Origin: Gonium pectorale
Lineage: Eukaryota > Chlorophyta > Chlorophyceae > Chlamydomonadales > Volvocaceae
DNA: 32,282 nt
Assembly: GCA_001584585.1 (NCBI GenBank)
Contig: LSYV01000208.1
Span: forward strand, 1-32,282
Direction: 5' to 3'
Shown here: piece after piece, positions 21,320-30,540 of the stretch
Numbering within the stretch: the first letter of the stretch is position 1
Layout: every line of letters starts with the position of its first letter
Program-made: the position numbers and the translations under genes
Notes under the pieces: model-generated
The model's input: only the letters and a program-made list of their open reading frames with translations
What the model was told of the DNA's origin: nothing
The model's database searches: none

Positions 21320-22492
21320 CGAAGGCAGCAGCTGGTGCCGGGTGGGGTACGACCCATGGTGCTGCCGCTGTTGTTCCTGCTTGGTGCGTGCTCGGCTGCG
21401 TGGGCACGTGGGCCCGCCCGTCCGTGTGGCGCTGAAGGCGCGGGCGAGGGACACGAAGGGGGCGGCGGGGCGCCATCTAGTGTGGGCTCCGCGCCCTTTC
21501 AGGCGGCGGCAAGGGGGGCGTTGTGGACCAGTCAGCGGCGACGGCGGGGCGGTGAGGCAGAGGCTGACGAAGGATGGGTTAAACGTGAGCCCAGATGAGT
21601 ACGGGTGAAGGCGTCAGGTCGATTGAAAGCTCGAGAGCCACGCAGCTGGCGTCGAGAGGGTGACGAGCGGAGAAGGCCGTCGAGGTGGAAGCCGCACCCT
21701 ACGGCTGGGCGAGCCAGCGCCAGACTGGCACTCGGTAGGCGAGGTGCCCGACGCTATGGCGTATCAGACGAGCTGGCGTCGTCGCTGACAGTGGCTCCGC
21801 TTCGGTTGGGAGTGTAACTGGAGCCAGATGCATCGGTACCCAGGCCATGCCCGCCGGCACATGTACAGCGCTACACGTACCAGAGCATGCAGTCATAGGC
21901 CAGCAGCTCCTCCGCAAGAAGCTTTCGGAGCCATTCCAGCGATGGGCGGGCATTGCCGGTGTTGCAATGAGGTGGGTGGGGTGGGGCCGCGGGCGGGCGG
22001 CACCCATGACGCTTGTCAACGGCGCTGGGGCGGCTGGCCGGCTGGTTGGGTATACGGAGGCGGAGGGGTGCGCAGGCGGTTGGTGGCGTGGCGACATGCC
22101 GTCGAGGAGGGTCGCCGGGCCCGCGCTGCGCTAGCACGGGTCCTCCAGCGTCCGCCAGGTCGTGGCGCGACCGCCGGCTCGCCGCCACGGGTCTGTCAGC
22201 TCCCGCCGCCACCGCAGCAGCGGCCGTCGCTGCATCCGAGACATAGCGGAGTGCAGGCGCGCGTGTGCTACAGCCCGTCACAAGCAGCAGCGATGCCAAC
22301 CGGGCGGCCGCCGTCCGCACACCAGCTGCGCCCGCGCTTCCACACGTCCCGCCCCACAGTCGTCGTGTCGTCCGTCGGCGGGCAAGGCCCCTGCGGCCGC
22401 CGTCGCCGCCACCGCCAGAACGCGCCGCGGCACCGGCAGCAACGACGTCAGCGGCGACGGCGGCCGTCCGGTACTTCCTGCCTGCCTGTCGC
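21320..22492. other. Convergent 3' UTR region
   Basis: The methyltransferase (+) and uL11m (-) genes end tail to tail here. Apart from the TGTAA noted separately, I see no gene; the 303-residue plus-strand frame at 21828-22739 overlaps the uL11m last exon in antisense. I did not find a TTACA to end the uL11m transcript. Confidence 0.45.
21813..21817 (+). promoter_or_regulatory. Candidate polyadenylation signal of the RNA methyltransferase gene
   Basis: A TGTAA pentamer lies about 0.5 kb after the TGA stop, in the space before the convergent uL11m gene. Confidence 0.5.
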
Positions 22493-23531
22493 TCACGCGT
22501 CCTCGGGCTTCGCCACGACGCGCACGCCCATGCTGCGGCAAGTGTGCAGCAGCGCCGTGACGATGGATTGGAGCGGCAGGCCCGGCAGGTCCCGCTGCTT
22601 GACGAGCCCGATCTCGTACAGGTGTTTGAGCGAGACGGTGCCAGCCACCTCGTGGCCAGGCTTGTCGGCGGCGCGCGCCAGGCCTGTCGCGCACGCGGGG
22701 CGGGGGGGACGAGCATTGCGCGTTGGTGGGGTGCAGTGAAGGGTGTTAAGGGGAGCAGCGAGCACACGCAAGGGGCTGGGGCGCACGCTTCAAGCACTGT
22801 CAGCGCGCTTCGGGAGCGTGTTCCCAAGGGGGATGGGGGTGACGAGGACGGGGGGCTGAGACAGCCGGCTACCTAGGCGAAAGCGCACGAAGCCCAGCCA
22901 GGGCGCAGCTCCCAAAGCCGTGCACGGAGTCGAACTTCCCCCACAAAGGGGGCTACGAAGGACTTCGGGCCGCCCCGTCAGCGCCTCTCACCCGCTGCTC
23001 TCTTGATGAGCCATGTGGAGGGCGGCGTCTTGAGCTCCCACTCGTAGGACTTGTCGCTGTACACGCGCAGCTTGACGCGGAGCAGCGTGCCCTCCTTGTA
23101 GCCTGCTGTCTTGGCATTAAAGTCCTGAGTGGGGCCAAAGTGGTAACCAGCGGTTGCGGGGGAGGTGCCCTGGCCTTGCTGGCAGAGACGTGAGACTGAG
23201 AGTGGGAGTGACGGGCAGTACAACGCGTCAAGGGGGGCACTTGCAACGGAGTGCCAGAGGCTAGCGTGGTCGCGCTTGCAAGGGCATGCCATGTTGCAGT
23301 GCTGCCGAACTGGGCACGTCCTTCGAACACGTCCCGTGCCGAACCCTCGACACCATTCCAACAACCTTGCCAGGCGAGGGCAGCGCCCACCTTGCAAAAC
23401 GCCATGATGTTCAGGCCCGCTTGGCCAAGAGCAGGCCCCACAGGGGGAGCTGGCTTCGCGGCGCCCGCATTGATCAGCAGCCTGATTGTGTTCGTGAGCG
23501 TGCGGGGTCCTGTAGGCTTCGCAGCGGCCAT
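22493..23531 (-). CDS. MRPL11: Mitochondrial large-subunit ribosomal protein uL11 (MRPL11)
   Basis: Three exons, 23531-23391, 23124-22992 and 22683-22493, encode 154 residues with intact GT-AG borders and a TGA stop. The N-terminal domain reads [20 protein letters not shown] then [20 protein letters not shown], the classic L11 signature. [20 protein letters not shown] leads to the C-terminal rRNA-binding domain ([20 protein letters not shown], and SMGVRV near the end). Phrases such as TLTNTIRL and LKHLYEI are closer to mitochondrial than plastid L11. The protein sits in the GTPase-associated stalk base of the ribosome, where it contacts elongation factors. I chose the start at 23529-23531 because the family begins near there. 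The frame stays open to an upstream Met at 23681, which would add 50 residues, so a longer targeting form cannot be excluded. It is divergent from the KCS gene. Confidence 0.93.
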
Positions 23532-23861
23532 AATGTTGTATGGGCTATCAAACGATGCACAGCACCGGCGCAAATGACCGTAGGTGAAGGAGGCCGCTCC
23601 AGCGCAGCGCCACGGGGCTTTTTTTAATGCAAAAGACGCTTGATAACTTGAAGAAGCAACTGTGTGGGCAAGTGTGGGCATGCGTTTACGCAGTGTACGA
23701 TGCGCTGCATTGCAGTAATTGCATGAGGAGGTTATTTTGAATGTGCTGACCCCAGCTCCGCGCAGTCCCGCTTATAAGCCCTGATCACTCCAGAGCGGAC
23801 ACTTATATTCACTATATCACTGTGTAGCTAACTGGGGGGGTCGTTTGGTCCGCGGCTCAAG
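23532..23861. promoter_or_regulatory. Divergent promoter region, uL11m / KCS
   Basis: 330 bp separate the two start codons. A TATAAG at 23773-23778 and an AT-rich stretch at 23801-23818 lie upstream of the KCS start and could act as its TATA element. The region must serve both genes; this is inferred from spacing. Confidence 0.5.
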
Positions 23862-26800
23862 ATGAGCGCTGAACCCACGGCCACTGCGACGGTCACGACC
23901 ACCAATGGATCTGGGGGGCGCCATGCCTTGCAGTTCCCTGGTGCGAACCTTGGCAGCAGCCGGCGCGGTCGTGCCCCGCGGTTCTAACGCTTGAATCCGC
24001 CGCGCCGCGCAGACTACCGGCGAAGCGTGGCTTTCAAGTATGTCAAGCGCGGCTACACCTTCCTCATGTCTTACCTCATCACCATCGCCCTCGTGCCGCT
24101 GGCGGGCATGCTCCTGGTAGGTCACACTCGGACTGTTCCCATCGGATGTGCCCATTAGACCCGCCCGCCCCCCTAATCCCTTTCTCCTTCCAGCTCGAGC
24201 TGGCGAACATGCACCGGACAGGAGAGTTGACTCGCCTGCTCAACGTCGCCAAGCAAACGGACCTGACGTTCAACCTAGTAAGCAGCGGGTTGGCGGGGCA
24301 ACGGACAGGCTTGCCCTGCGGGCACCTACCAGCTTCAGGGCCCGCTCGCCCAGCTCTTGACCTTGCTCCATGAAAGGCACATGGCCGCGCTTGCCTTGCC
24401 CATGCATTCACACGCATCATGAATGACCCGTCGAACGCTGCCCGTGCAGGTGACCGTGATTGTCACGATCTCTGCCCTGGTCGCTGCCGTGGTCAGTTAC
24501 TACATTCTGCGCACGCGGCCGGTCTACCTAGTTGACTTCCAGGTGTACCGCGCGCCCGAGAGGTGCGCAACCGTACGGTGCCGCCTGCGTTGTGCCATGC
24601 CCAGGGCAGATGTCGGGTGGAGCACGGGGACCTGGTCTGGTTGGCCAATCTGTGCTTTTTGTTCCACAAACAGCCTGTACCGTAAGTGCTGAATGGCTGA
24701 TCGCCTGAATGGCTGATGCCCTTTTCTGCTTCGTAGCTGGACTGCCACGTATGCCCGCTTCATGTCGGGATCGCGCAACTGCCAGGTGGGTTTTGCTGTG
24801 TGGACAGGGCCGAGCACGTGGGCTTTGCCACGGCATTGCCGAGCACGGGGGTCTCCATTTGGGTCAAGCGGGCTGCTCACTTTGGAGTGGCCAGTTGAGG
24901 AAAGCGTTCCAGCTCCCTTGCAGCGTTTCGGCAGCCCCCCATGCCCTTGGCATCTAATGCACTTGGCTATACGCGCGTCAGCTCGCCAAGTTTGTAACCC
25001 ATTGTTGCCCGGTTGCCCCTTCTACTACAGCGCTTCACTCCCGAGTCGCTGGAGTTCCAAGAGAAAATTCTCGTGCGCTCCGGGTTGGGCCAGCAAACTT
25101 ACCTGCCGCCGGGTGAGTCAGCAACACCACCACAGGGATATGCCTCGGAGGCGACTTAGGGCCCGGGGATCAGGGCCGCAGGACTGTGGCTAGGCCTGAC
25201 CAGCCCGCCGCACGTCGGTCAACGATGAGTCAACGTGTGAAGGCGGAGAGGCCTTCTGGAGTAGAGTGCACGTATCTATGCACACGCTTGCACGGTTGAC
25301 CCGGGCGTCCTGCCCCCTGGAGGGGGTTCTTGGTTGGGATACGGGGGCAGGGCTGAAGCCCTGTAACTCGCGCTGGTGGTTGCGCTGTGGGGCGTGCCCC
25401 GGCAACCGCCTTCACGCCGTGGCCTTCCTTGCCCGCGCAGTTCTACTTGGCGGTACGGACACTGGAGGGCTTGCTATAGGGTTGGGTGCGCGACCCCGAT
25501 TTGGCAGTTTGGTACACGCCCATGGCACACATACTTCGTGCCTACTCCCCAGCCCGCGCGCCCGCACCCTGCGCCCCTTTTCAACTCCGCGACAACCCAG
25601 CTGCGACCTCCAAACCGGCCGCGTACTCAGGTGCGCTGCGCGTTGTCGCTCGTCCCCTGCCCCCGCACCCTCCTCCGTTCTCATCCCTCAGCGGTCCAGA
25701 TGGTGCCCCCCGAGTGCACCATGGAGAATGCGCGCAAGGAGTTCGAGATGGTGGTGTTCCCCATCATTGAGGAGCTGCTGCAGAAGACTGGTGTGCACCC
25801 CAAGCAGGTGTGCCGAGCGCTAGAAGCGGCAGGGCACATTTGGAGAGGGCAGTGACGTGCGCCGCCCCGCTCCTGCCCTGGCCCACGCTTCCTCCCTGTC
25901 TTTCCCCAATCCTTCGTCAACCTGAACTCTATTCCCTCCGCCCTCCCTCCTTGCCTCCCGCACCGACCTAGATCGGCATCCTGGTGATTAACTGCTCGCT
26001 CTTCAACCCCACGCCGTCGCTGGCGGCCATGGTGATCAACAAGTTCAAGATGCGCTCCAACATCCTGTCGTACAACCTCTCGGGCATGGGCTGCTCCGCC
26101 TCACCCATCTCGATAGACCTGGCGAAGCAGCTGCTTCAGATCCACCCGTCGCAGTACGCGCTCGTGGTCAGCACCGAGAACATCACGCAGGTGGGATGCT
26201 AGGTGTCATTATGCAGTAAGCGGGCGGAAGTCCGCATGGAGATGGATGTGCGGTCGCGGCTGGACGATGGCGAGTAAGACAACCAGCAGTCCAGTCGAGG
26301 AAGAGTGGTGACGAGTAGACGGCTTATCAGCCGCCGAAGAAGTCTTAGGTAATGATTGTACATACCTGGCAAGCAGCGCTCAATTGCCATTTGCGCGTGT
26401 TGTCGTCTGCAGAACTGGTACTTCGGCAACGACCGCGACAAGCTCCTGCCCAACTGCCTCTTCCGCGTCGGCGGCGCAGCCATCCTCCTGTCCAACCGTC
26501 GCCGCGACGCCTGGTGGGTGCCCAGGGGCATGCGGGCGGGTACGCGGCTATGATATGGCGACGAGCACAATGCCTCGGCTCGGAGGGTCAATTTCCTGTT
26601 TGCGCGCCCGCAACCCTTGTTCCCAGCTCCCGAACAAGGTGATACTCGTCACGTCCGCCGTGCAGCGGCGCCACCCACCCCATATCTGCCCGGCCGCCCC
26701 GCCGTGCCGCCTCCTCAACATGCAGGCGCTCCAAGTATGAGCTGATGCACACGGTCCGCACGCACCTGGGCGCCAAGGACGCGGCCTACAGCTGCATCTT

Positions 26801-28408
26801 CCAGATGGAGGACGGCGACCGCAACGTCGGCGTGCGCCTGACCAAGGTACGAGTGTGCACGGGGCTGTGCGGGGCACAGGCAGCTCATGGTCGCCAAGTA
26901 CAGCTTTGCCTGGGCCACAGCGCTACCTGCTGAAAGCCATGCAAGGACACAGGAAGGCTTCCGCTAACGAAAAGGCCCTCCTGGTCTACCATCTCCCCCT
27001 TCAGGAGCTGTTCGCGGTGGCGGGCGAGGCGCTCAAAATCAACGTGACGACGCTGGGCCCGCTGGTGCTGCCGCTGAGCGAGCAGCTGCTCTTCTTCTTC
27101 AACCTCGTGGCGCGTAAGGTGTTCGGCTACAAGGGCAAGCCGTACATCCCGGACTTCAAGCTCGCCTTTGACAAGGTCTGCATCCACACAGGTGCGCTGT
27201 CGCTCGGTTTACTGCGTGGCATTGGTCCATGGCTGACAGGGGACTGTGAAAGGGCCAGTCAGCCCTTAGTAAAGTCAGAAAGGGCCAGTCAGCCCTTAAC
27301 GAGGTGCCACAGAGCTGGCACGCCGCATTCCGACCATGCCTCCAAGCGTCGCGTTGCCTCCTGCCTGGGTTTCCGTCTCTTGACACCGCACATCGCTACG
27401 CAAGGCCTGTCGGCCGCAAGCTTGGAACACACCAGCATGTACTGAGAGACATGCACCAGAAAAATGCCGTGCTGCTGCCTTCTGACCCACCCACCCGTTA
27501 TTGGAAGGATGTCTGCACGTCCTAATAATGGAAATTCTCAATCACCATCCCGCCAATTACTCCGCAGGTGGCCGCGCCGTGATCGACGAGATCGAGCGGC
27601 AGCTGCAGCTGACCAACGAGATGGTGGAGCCGTCGCGCGCTGCCCTCTACCGCTACGGCAACGTCTCGTCCTCCTCCATCTGGTACGTGCCGGTCAACAC
27701 GGGGCAGAGTTGTTCCGACGTAGGCTCCTCGTGCTCCCCTCATGTTGTGAGTACCGTTCTGACCTCTGTATGATCTCTGTATGTCTGTCCAACCCTAGGT
27801 ACGTGCTGGCCTACCTGGAGACGTACGCGGGCATGCGCCGCGGCGAGCGCATCTGGCAGATGGGCTTCGGCAGCGGCTTCAAGTGCAACAGCGCCGTTTG
27901 GCGCGCCAACCGGACCTTCAAGGTCAGGCTGCAGGCGCTCGGCGAGGCGGGATCAGGGGTGCCGCGCGCGCCCTCCAGCAGGACCTAGTAGTAGCTTCGT
28001 GTGTGCCTGGTGTGACAGCGGCGCTGTCTTATCGTGGTTCACGAGCCGGCTCTGCTCAATAACTTGAAAAGGGATGGGCGCTCAGAACCGTATGAAAGCC
28101 TTCCCACGCTCCTTAAGCCTGCTCGCTCCCCATTCCTTACGGGACATACGCTGCTGGCGCCCAGCTCGTCGTTATTCTTTCCCCTTTCCCTTCAACTGCC
28201 CATTCCTTACTCGAACACACGTACACCCATCCACAACTCCCCATTCCTTATTCGAACACACGTACACCCACCCACAACTCCCCATTCCTTACTCGAACAC
28301 ACGTACACCCACCCACAGGCCCCGCACGTCGCGTGGGAGGGCTTCGACCTGGAGGAGATGCGCGCCCACCTGGCTGCGCTGCCCAACCACCACAACAAGA
28401 AGGCCTGA
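23862..28408 (+). CDS. KCS: 3-ketoacyl-CoA synthase (FAE1/CUT1-type fatty acid elongase condensing enzyme)
   Basis: Fourteen exons (23862-23940, 24013-24116, 24194-24277, 24450-24562, 24737-24785, 25031-25112, 25692-25807, 25972-26190, 26413-26513, 26726-26846, 27005-27191, 27568-27682, 27799-27922, 28319-28408) join in frame to 527 residues. The enzyme condenses malonyl-CoA with a long-chain acyl-CoA, the first step of very-long-chain fatty acid elongation in the ER membrane. Two N-terminal membrane segments lie at about 41-61 and 90-109. [16 protein letters not shown] begins the catalytic part, then [17 protein letters not shown] and VPPECTM. The triad is intact: Cys250 in NLSGMGCSA, His417 in VCIHTGGRAV and Asn450 in [12 protein letters not shown]. 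The spacings (167 and 33) fit Arabidopsis FAE1. The short basic C-terminus ends HHNKKA. Intron 13 carries a 41-bp tandem repeat reaching into its acceptor. Confidence in family is very high. Confidence 0.95.
27248..27298. repeat. 21-bp direct repeat in KCS intron 11
   Basis: The 21-mer that begins GAAAGGGCCAGTC and ends AGCCCTTA occurs at 27248-27268 and again at 27278-27298, 30 bp apart. It is intronic, with no known role. Confidence 0.8.
28201..28318. repeat. 41-bp minisatellite, three copies, in KCS intron 13
   Basis: Copies begin with CATTCCTTA at 28201, 28242 and 28283, exactly 41 bp apart and nearly identical. The last copy ends in the splice acceptor CCACCCACAG, whereas the first two end in CCACAAC. 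A partial match to the unit start (CCCATTCCTTAC) also occurs near 28130. Confidence 0.88.
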
Positions 28409-28720
28409 GCGGCCCAGGCGAACCGAGCGCCCAGGCGGCTCCAGGGTAGCCGCTTTGCCTACTTGCGGCAGAAAGGGATAGACCGCCGGAAGGCCAGGAC
28501 CGTGCCGCCAGCCGCTAGAAGGGGGCCGCAAGCCGCGGATTGCTTATCGGGGCACAAGGTATCCCGCAGTGCTCAACCGCGGCTGGGAGGGCTACACGGC
28601 TTCGGGCAGTCGACCACGTTCATGTGCCTTTAGTGTAGTGTGTCGCACGGCGGGCGTTTCGAAATTGGGGAATACTGCCGCGGGTGCAGTAGGGAGGGTC
28701 TTGGACTGTTAACATTAGCG

Positions 28721-28725
28721 TGTAA
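28721..28725 (+). promoter_or_regulatory. Candidate polyadenylation signal of KCS
   Basis: A TGTAA pentamer lies 312 nt after the KCS stop codon, a usual 3' UTR length for these algae. Confidence 0.55.
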
Positions 28726-29961
28726 TGCGGGTCCCGTAGCGGCAGCGGAACACGCCGGCAACGTAAGGGTATGTGTGAACGGCCCATGGCCAGTCACCAT
28801 GGGTGGAGTTGCGCTGGGTACTTATGCTGCTCTGCATTGAGTCCTTTGCGCTGCAGGAGTACTTGCGGATCTGCGGACGCTGCTTGTTTAGGACTTGGGG
28901 CTAAGGAGGGGTACTTGACGAGAACTCATGAATCCTGGCTTGGCATGTTCCTTGTGTCTGGGTGCTGGGCTGCTTGACCCGCTGGGTTCATACTCACAAC
29001 TTCTGAAGAATGTTACGAACTTTTACTCGGACGGTTACGGTTCATCAACAGTTTTGCACGCTTGACAGGAGCGTGTGTTTACAGAGCTGGGGAGACTTCA
29101 TTACAGACAGCGGTTCAGGCTCAAGTGGACGTGGGTCGGGATCATGGTTCAAGCAGTGATTGAAACGTGGATACATCGGTACCCGCGGCATCCTTGAGTA
29201 CTTCTGGATTGCTATGATGGTTTGTTTTCTTGGTGGCTCGTTACTAATGGTTGTTCACTTCTCCACCCCCCCCCGGTTGGGTGGCTGGTCCCAATGACGT
29301 CAGCATCCATGGGTGCAGGTAAGGGATCTCGTTTGGAGGTGGTCTGTGCGCTTGCATGCATGCGTGGTGGCAACCTGGGCTTCTTGTAACGCCTGCATTA
29401 CGCTAGTCCAAGAGGTACCAGCGGTATCAATGCAAGGTGGCAGCAACACAAATGAATGGCTCCAGTGACAGAAGTCCAGGAGGCAAACAGTTCCCTCTTT
29501 CTGTGCAGGTTTCTCTTCATTTAGTTCAACACGCTGACGGGCATAGCCTCAGCCCACCTCGGCAACTGCAGGTCACCGCGTGGTGGACTTCCGACAACAT
29601 TCGCCTCGGCAGGATCGCAAAACTCTCCAGGAGCGGCTTGGATGCTGTTGCTTGCGGTGCTGCTACCCCCCTCTTGTGCCCCTACGTATCCGCCAGAGCT
29701 GCGGCTGGGCCAGCGGTCAGCCAAAATGTCAGCCTAGCCTTGACAGATGGGGTGGTTGGTATGCGTTCCGGGCATGGGGGCCACTGCTTCCGGGCAGGCG
29801 CAATATTCGACATGCCCCGCCTACCTGCGGACAGCGTGTCTCTTTGGCTGGTGCCCCGTCCGCGGACTCCACCACCGAGAGCCCGAGACGGTACTGGTAC
29901 GGAACTCCGTTGAAGTTGGTTTGCCGTTAGTCGTTCACTCAACAACCGTCAACACGACATC
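28726..29961. other. Intergenic interval between KCS and the hAT-like element
   Basis: No recognisable gene. A 158-residue plus-strand frame at 29437-29913 has no known motif and ordinary, non-biased composition. A C run lies near 29265-29274. The right part probably belonged to the promoter of the MATE gene before the element inserted. Confidence 0.4.
29954..29961. repeat. Left 8-bp target-site duplication
   Basis: ACGACATC, identical to the copy at 30472-30479 on the other side of the element. Confidence 0.88.
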
Positions 29962-30471
29962 CAGAGGTCGGCAAACCCGGAGTTTTGGACTGCGGGTCCC
30001 CGAATTTCGGCCATCTATACCAGGGGGGTCTGGGGGGGTCCCCCCCCCAGCCGGGGGCCCGGGGGCGGGAGCCCCGGGATGAAATTTTGCGAATTTGGGG
30101 GGCCCAAAGACCCTTCCAAGGTATGATTTAGACCAAACATCATCCAAAATATGTATTGGCACGTTATCTGCCTATTTCTGGCGTGTTCGGTCGCGAAAAC
30201 AGCCCGCCATTGCAGCCCGAAAGGCATTCCCGGGGGATTTCCGGGGTCTGGGGCGCAGGCCCAGAAGAATTTTTAGAATTTTAGTCCCTAAATGAGGGGT
30301 TGCACCTCCCGGCGGGCGAAAATCGCATGCGGAAAGGGGTCAACTGACCGCGTTGACCGCAGCCATGCCGCGTTTCCGTACTTTAGGGCCCGCAGCCGTG
30401 GGCTTTTGTGGGGTTTTGGCTGCGGGTCCTACGGATGGACCCGCAGGACCCGCAGGGATTGCCGACCTCTG
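29962..30471. mobile_element. 510-bp non-autonomous hAT-like DNA transposon (MITE-like)
   Basis: The ends are perfect 13-bp terminal inverted repeats, CAGAGGTCGGCAA at 29962-29974 and its complement TTGCCGACCTCTG at 30459-30471. Both sides carry the 8-bp duplication ACGACATC (29954-29961 and 30472-30479). A CAGAG-type terminus with an 8-bp target duplication is typical of the hAT superfamily. Subterminal copies of TGCGGGTCC occur at 29991-29999 and 30421-30429, with inverted copies at 30437-30445 and 30446-30454. The centre holds a very G/C-rich block with runs of seven or more. It is too short to encode a transposase, so it would depend on one supplied elsewhere. The intact duplication and termini suggest a fairly recent insertion. 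Confidence 0.88.
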
Positions 30472-30479
30472 ACGACATC
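30472..30479. repeat. Right 8-bp target-site duplication
   Basis: ACGACATC, matching the left copy. It lies 61 bp before the MATE start codon. Confidence 0.88.
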
Positions 30480-30540
30480 CATCAAACCTGCTGTGTCACC
30501 TGCATATCTTGCAGCTTTGCGACAAGCTCTACCTGACAAA

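Noticed and set aside
21828..22739. A 303-codon plus-strand frame
   Set aside because: It overlaps the uL11m last exon in antisense and the 3' UTR region; the translation is Arg/Ala-rich and unlike any protein I know.
22900..22990. GTTCGACTCC on the minus strand, as in a tRNA T-arm
   Set aside because: The preceding stem bases do not pair correctly and no other tRNA arms are present; it lies inside uL11m intron 2.
29437..29913. A 158-codon plus-strand frame upstream of the hAT-like element
   Set aside because: No motif, no promoter or poly(A) context, and no similarity I can name; treated as intergenic.
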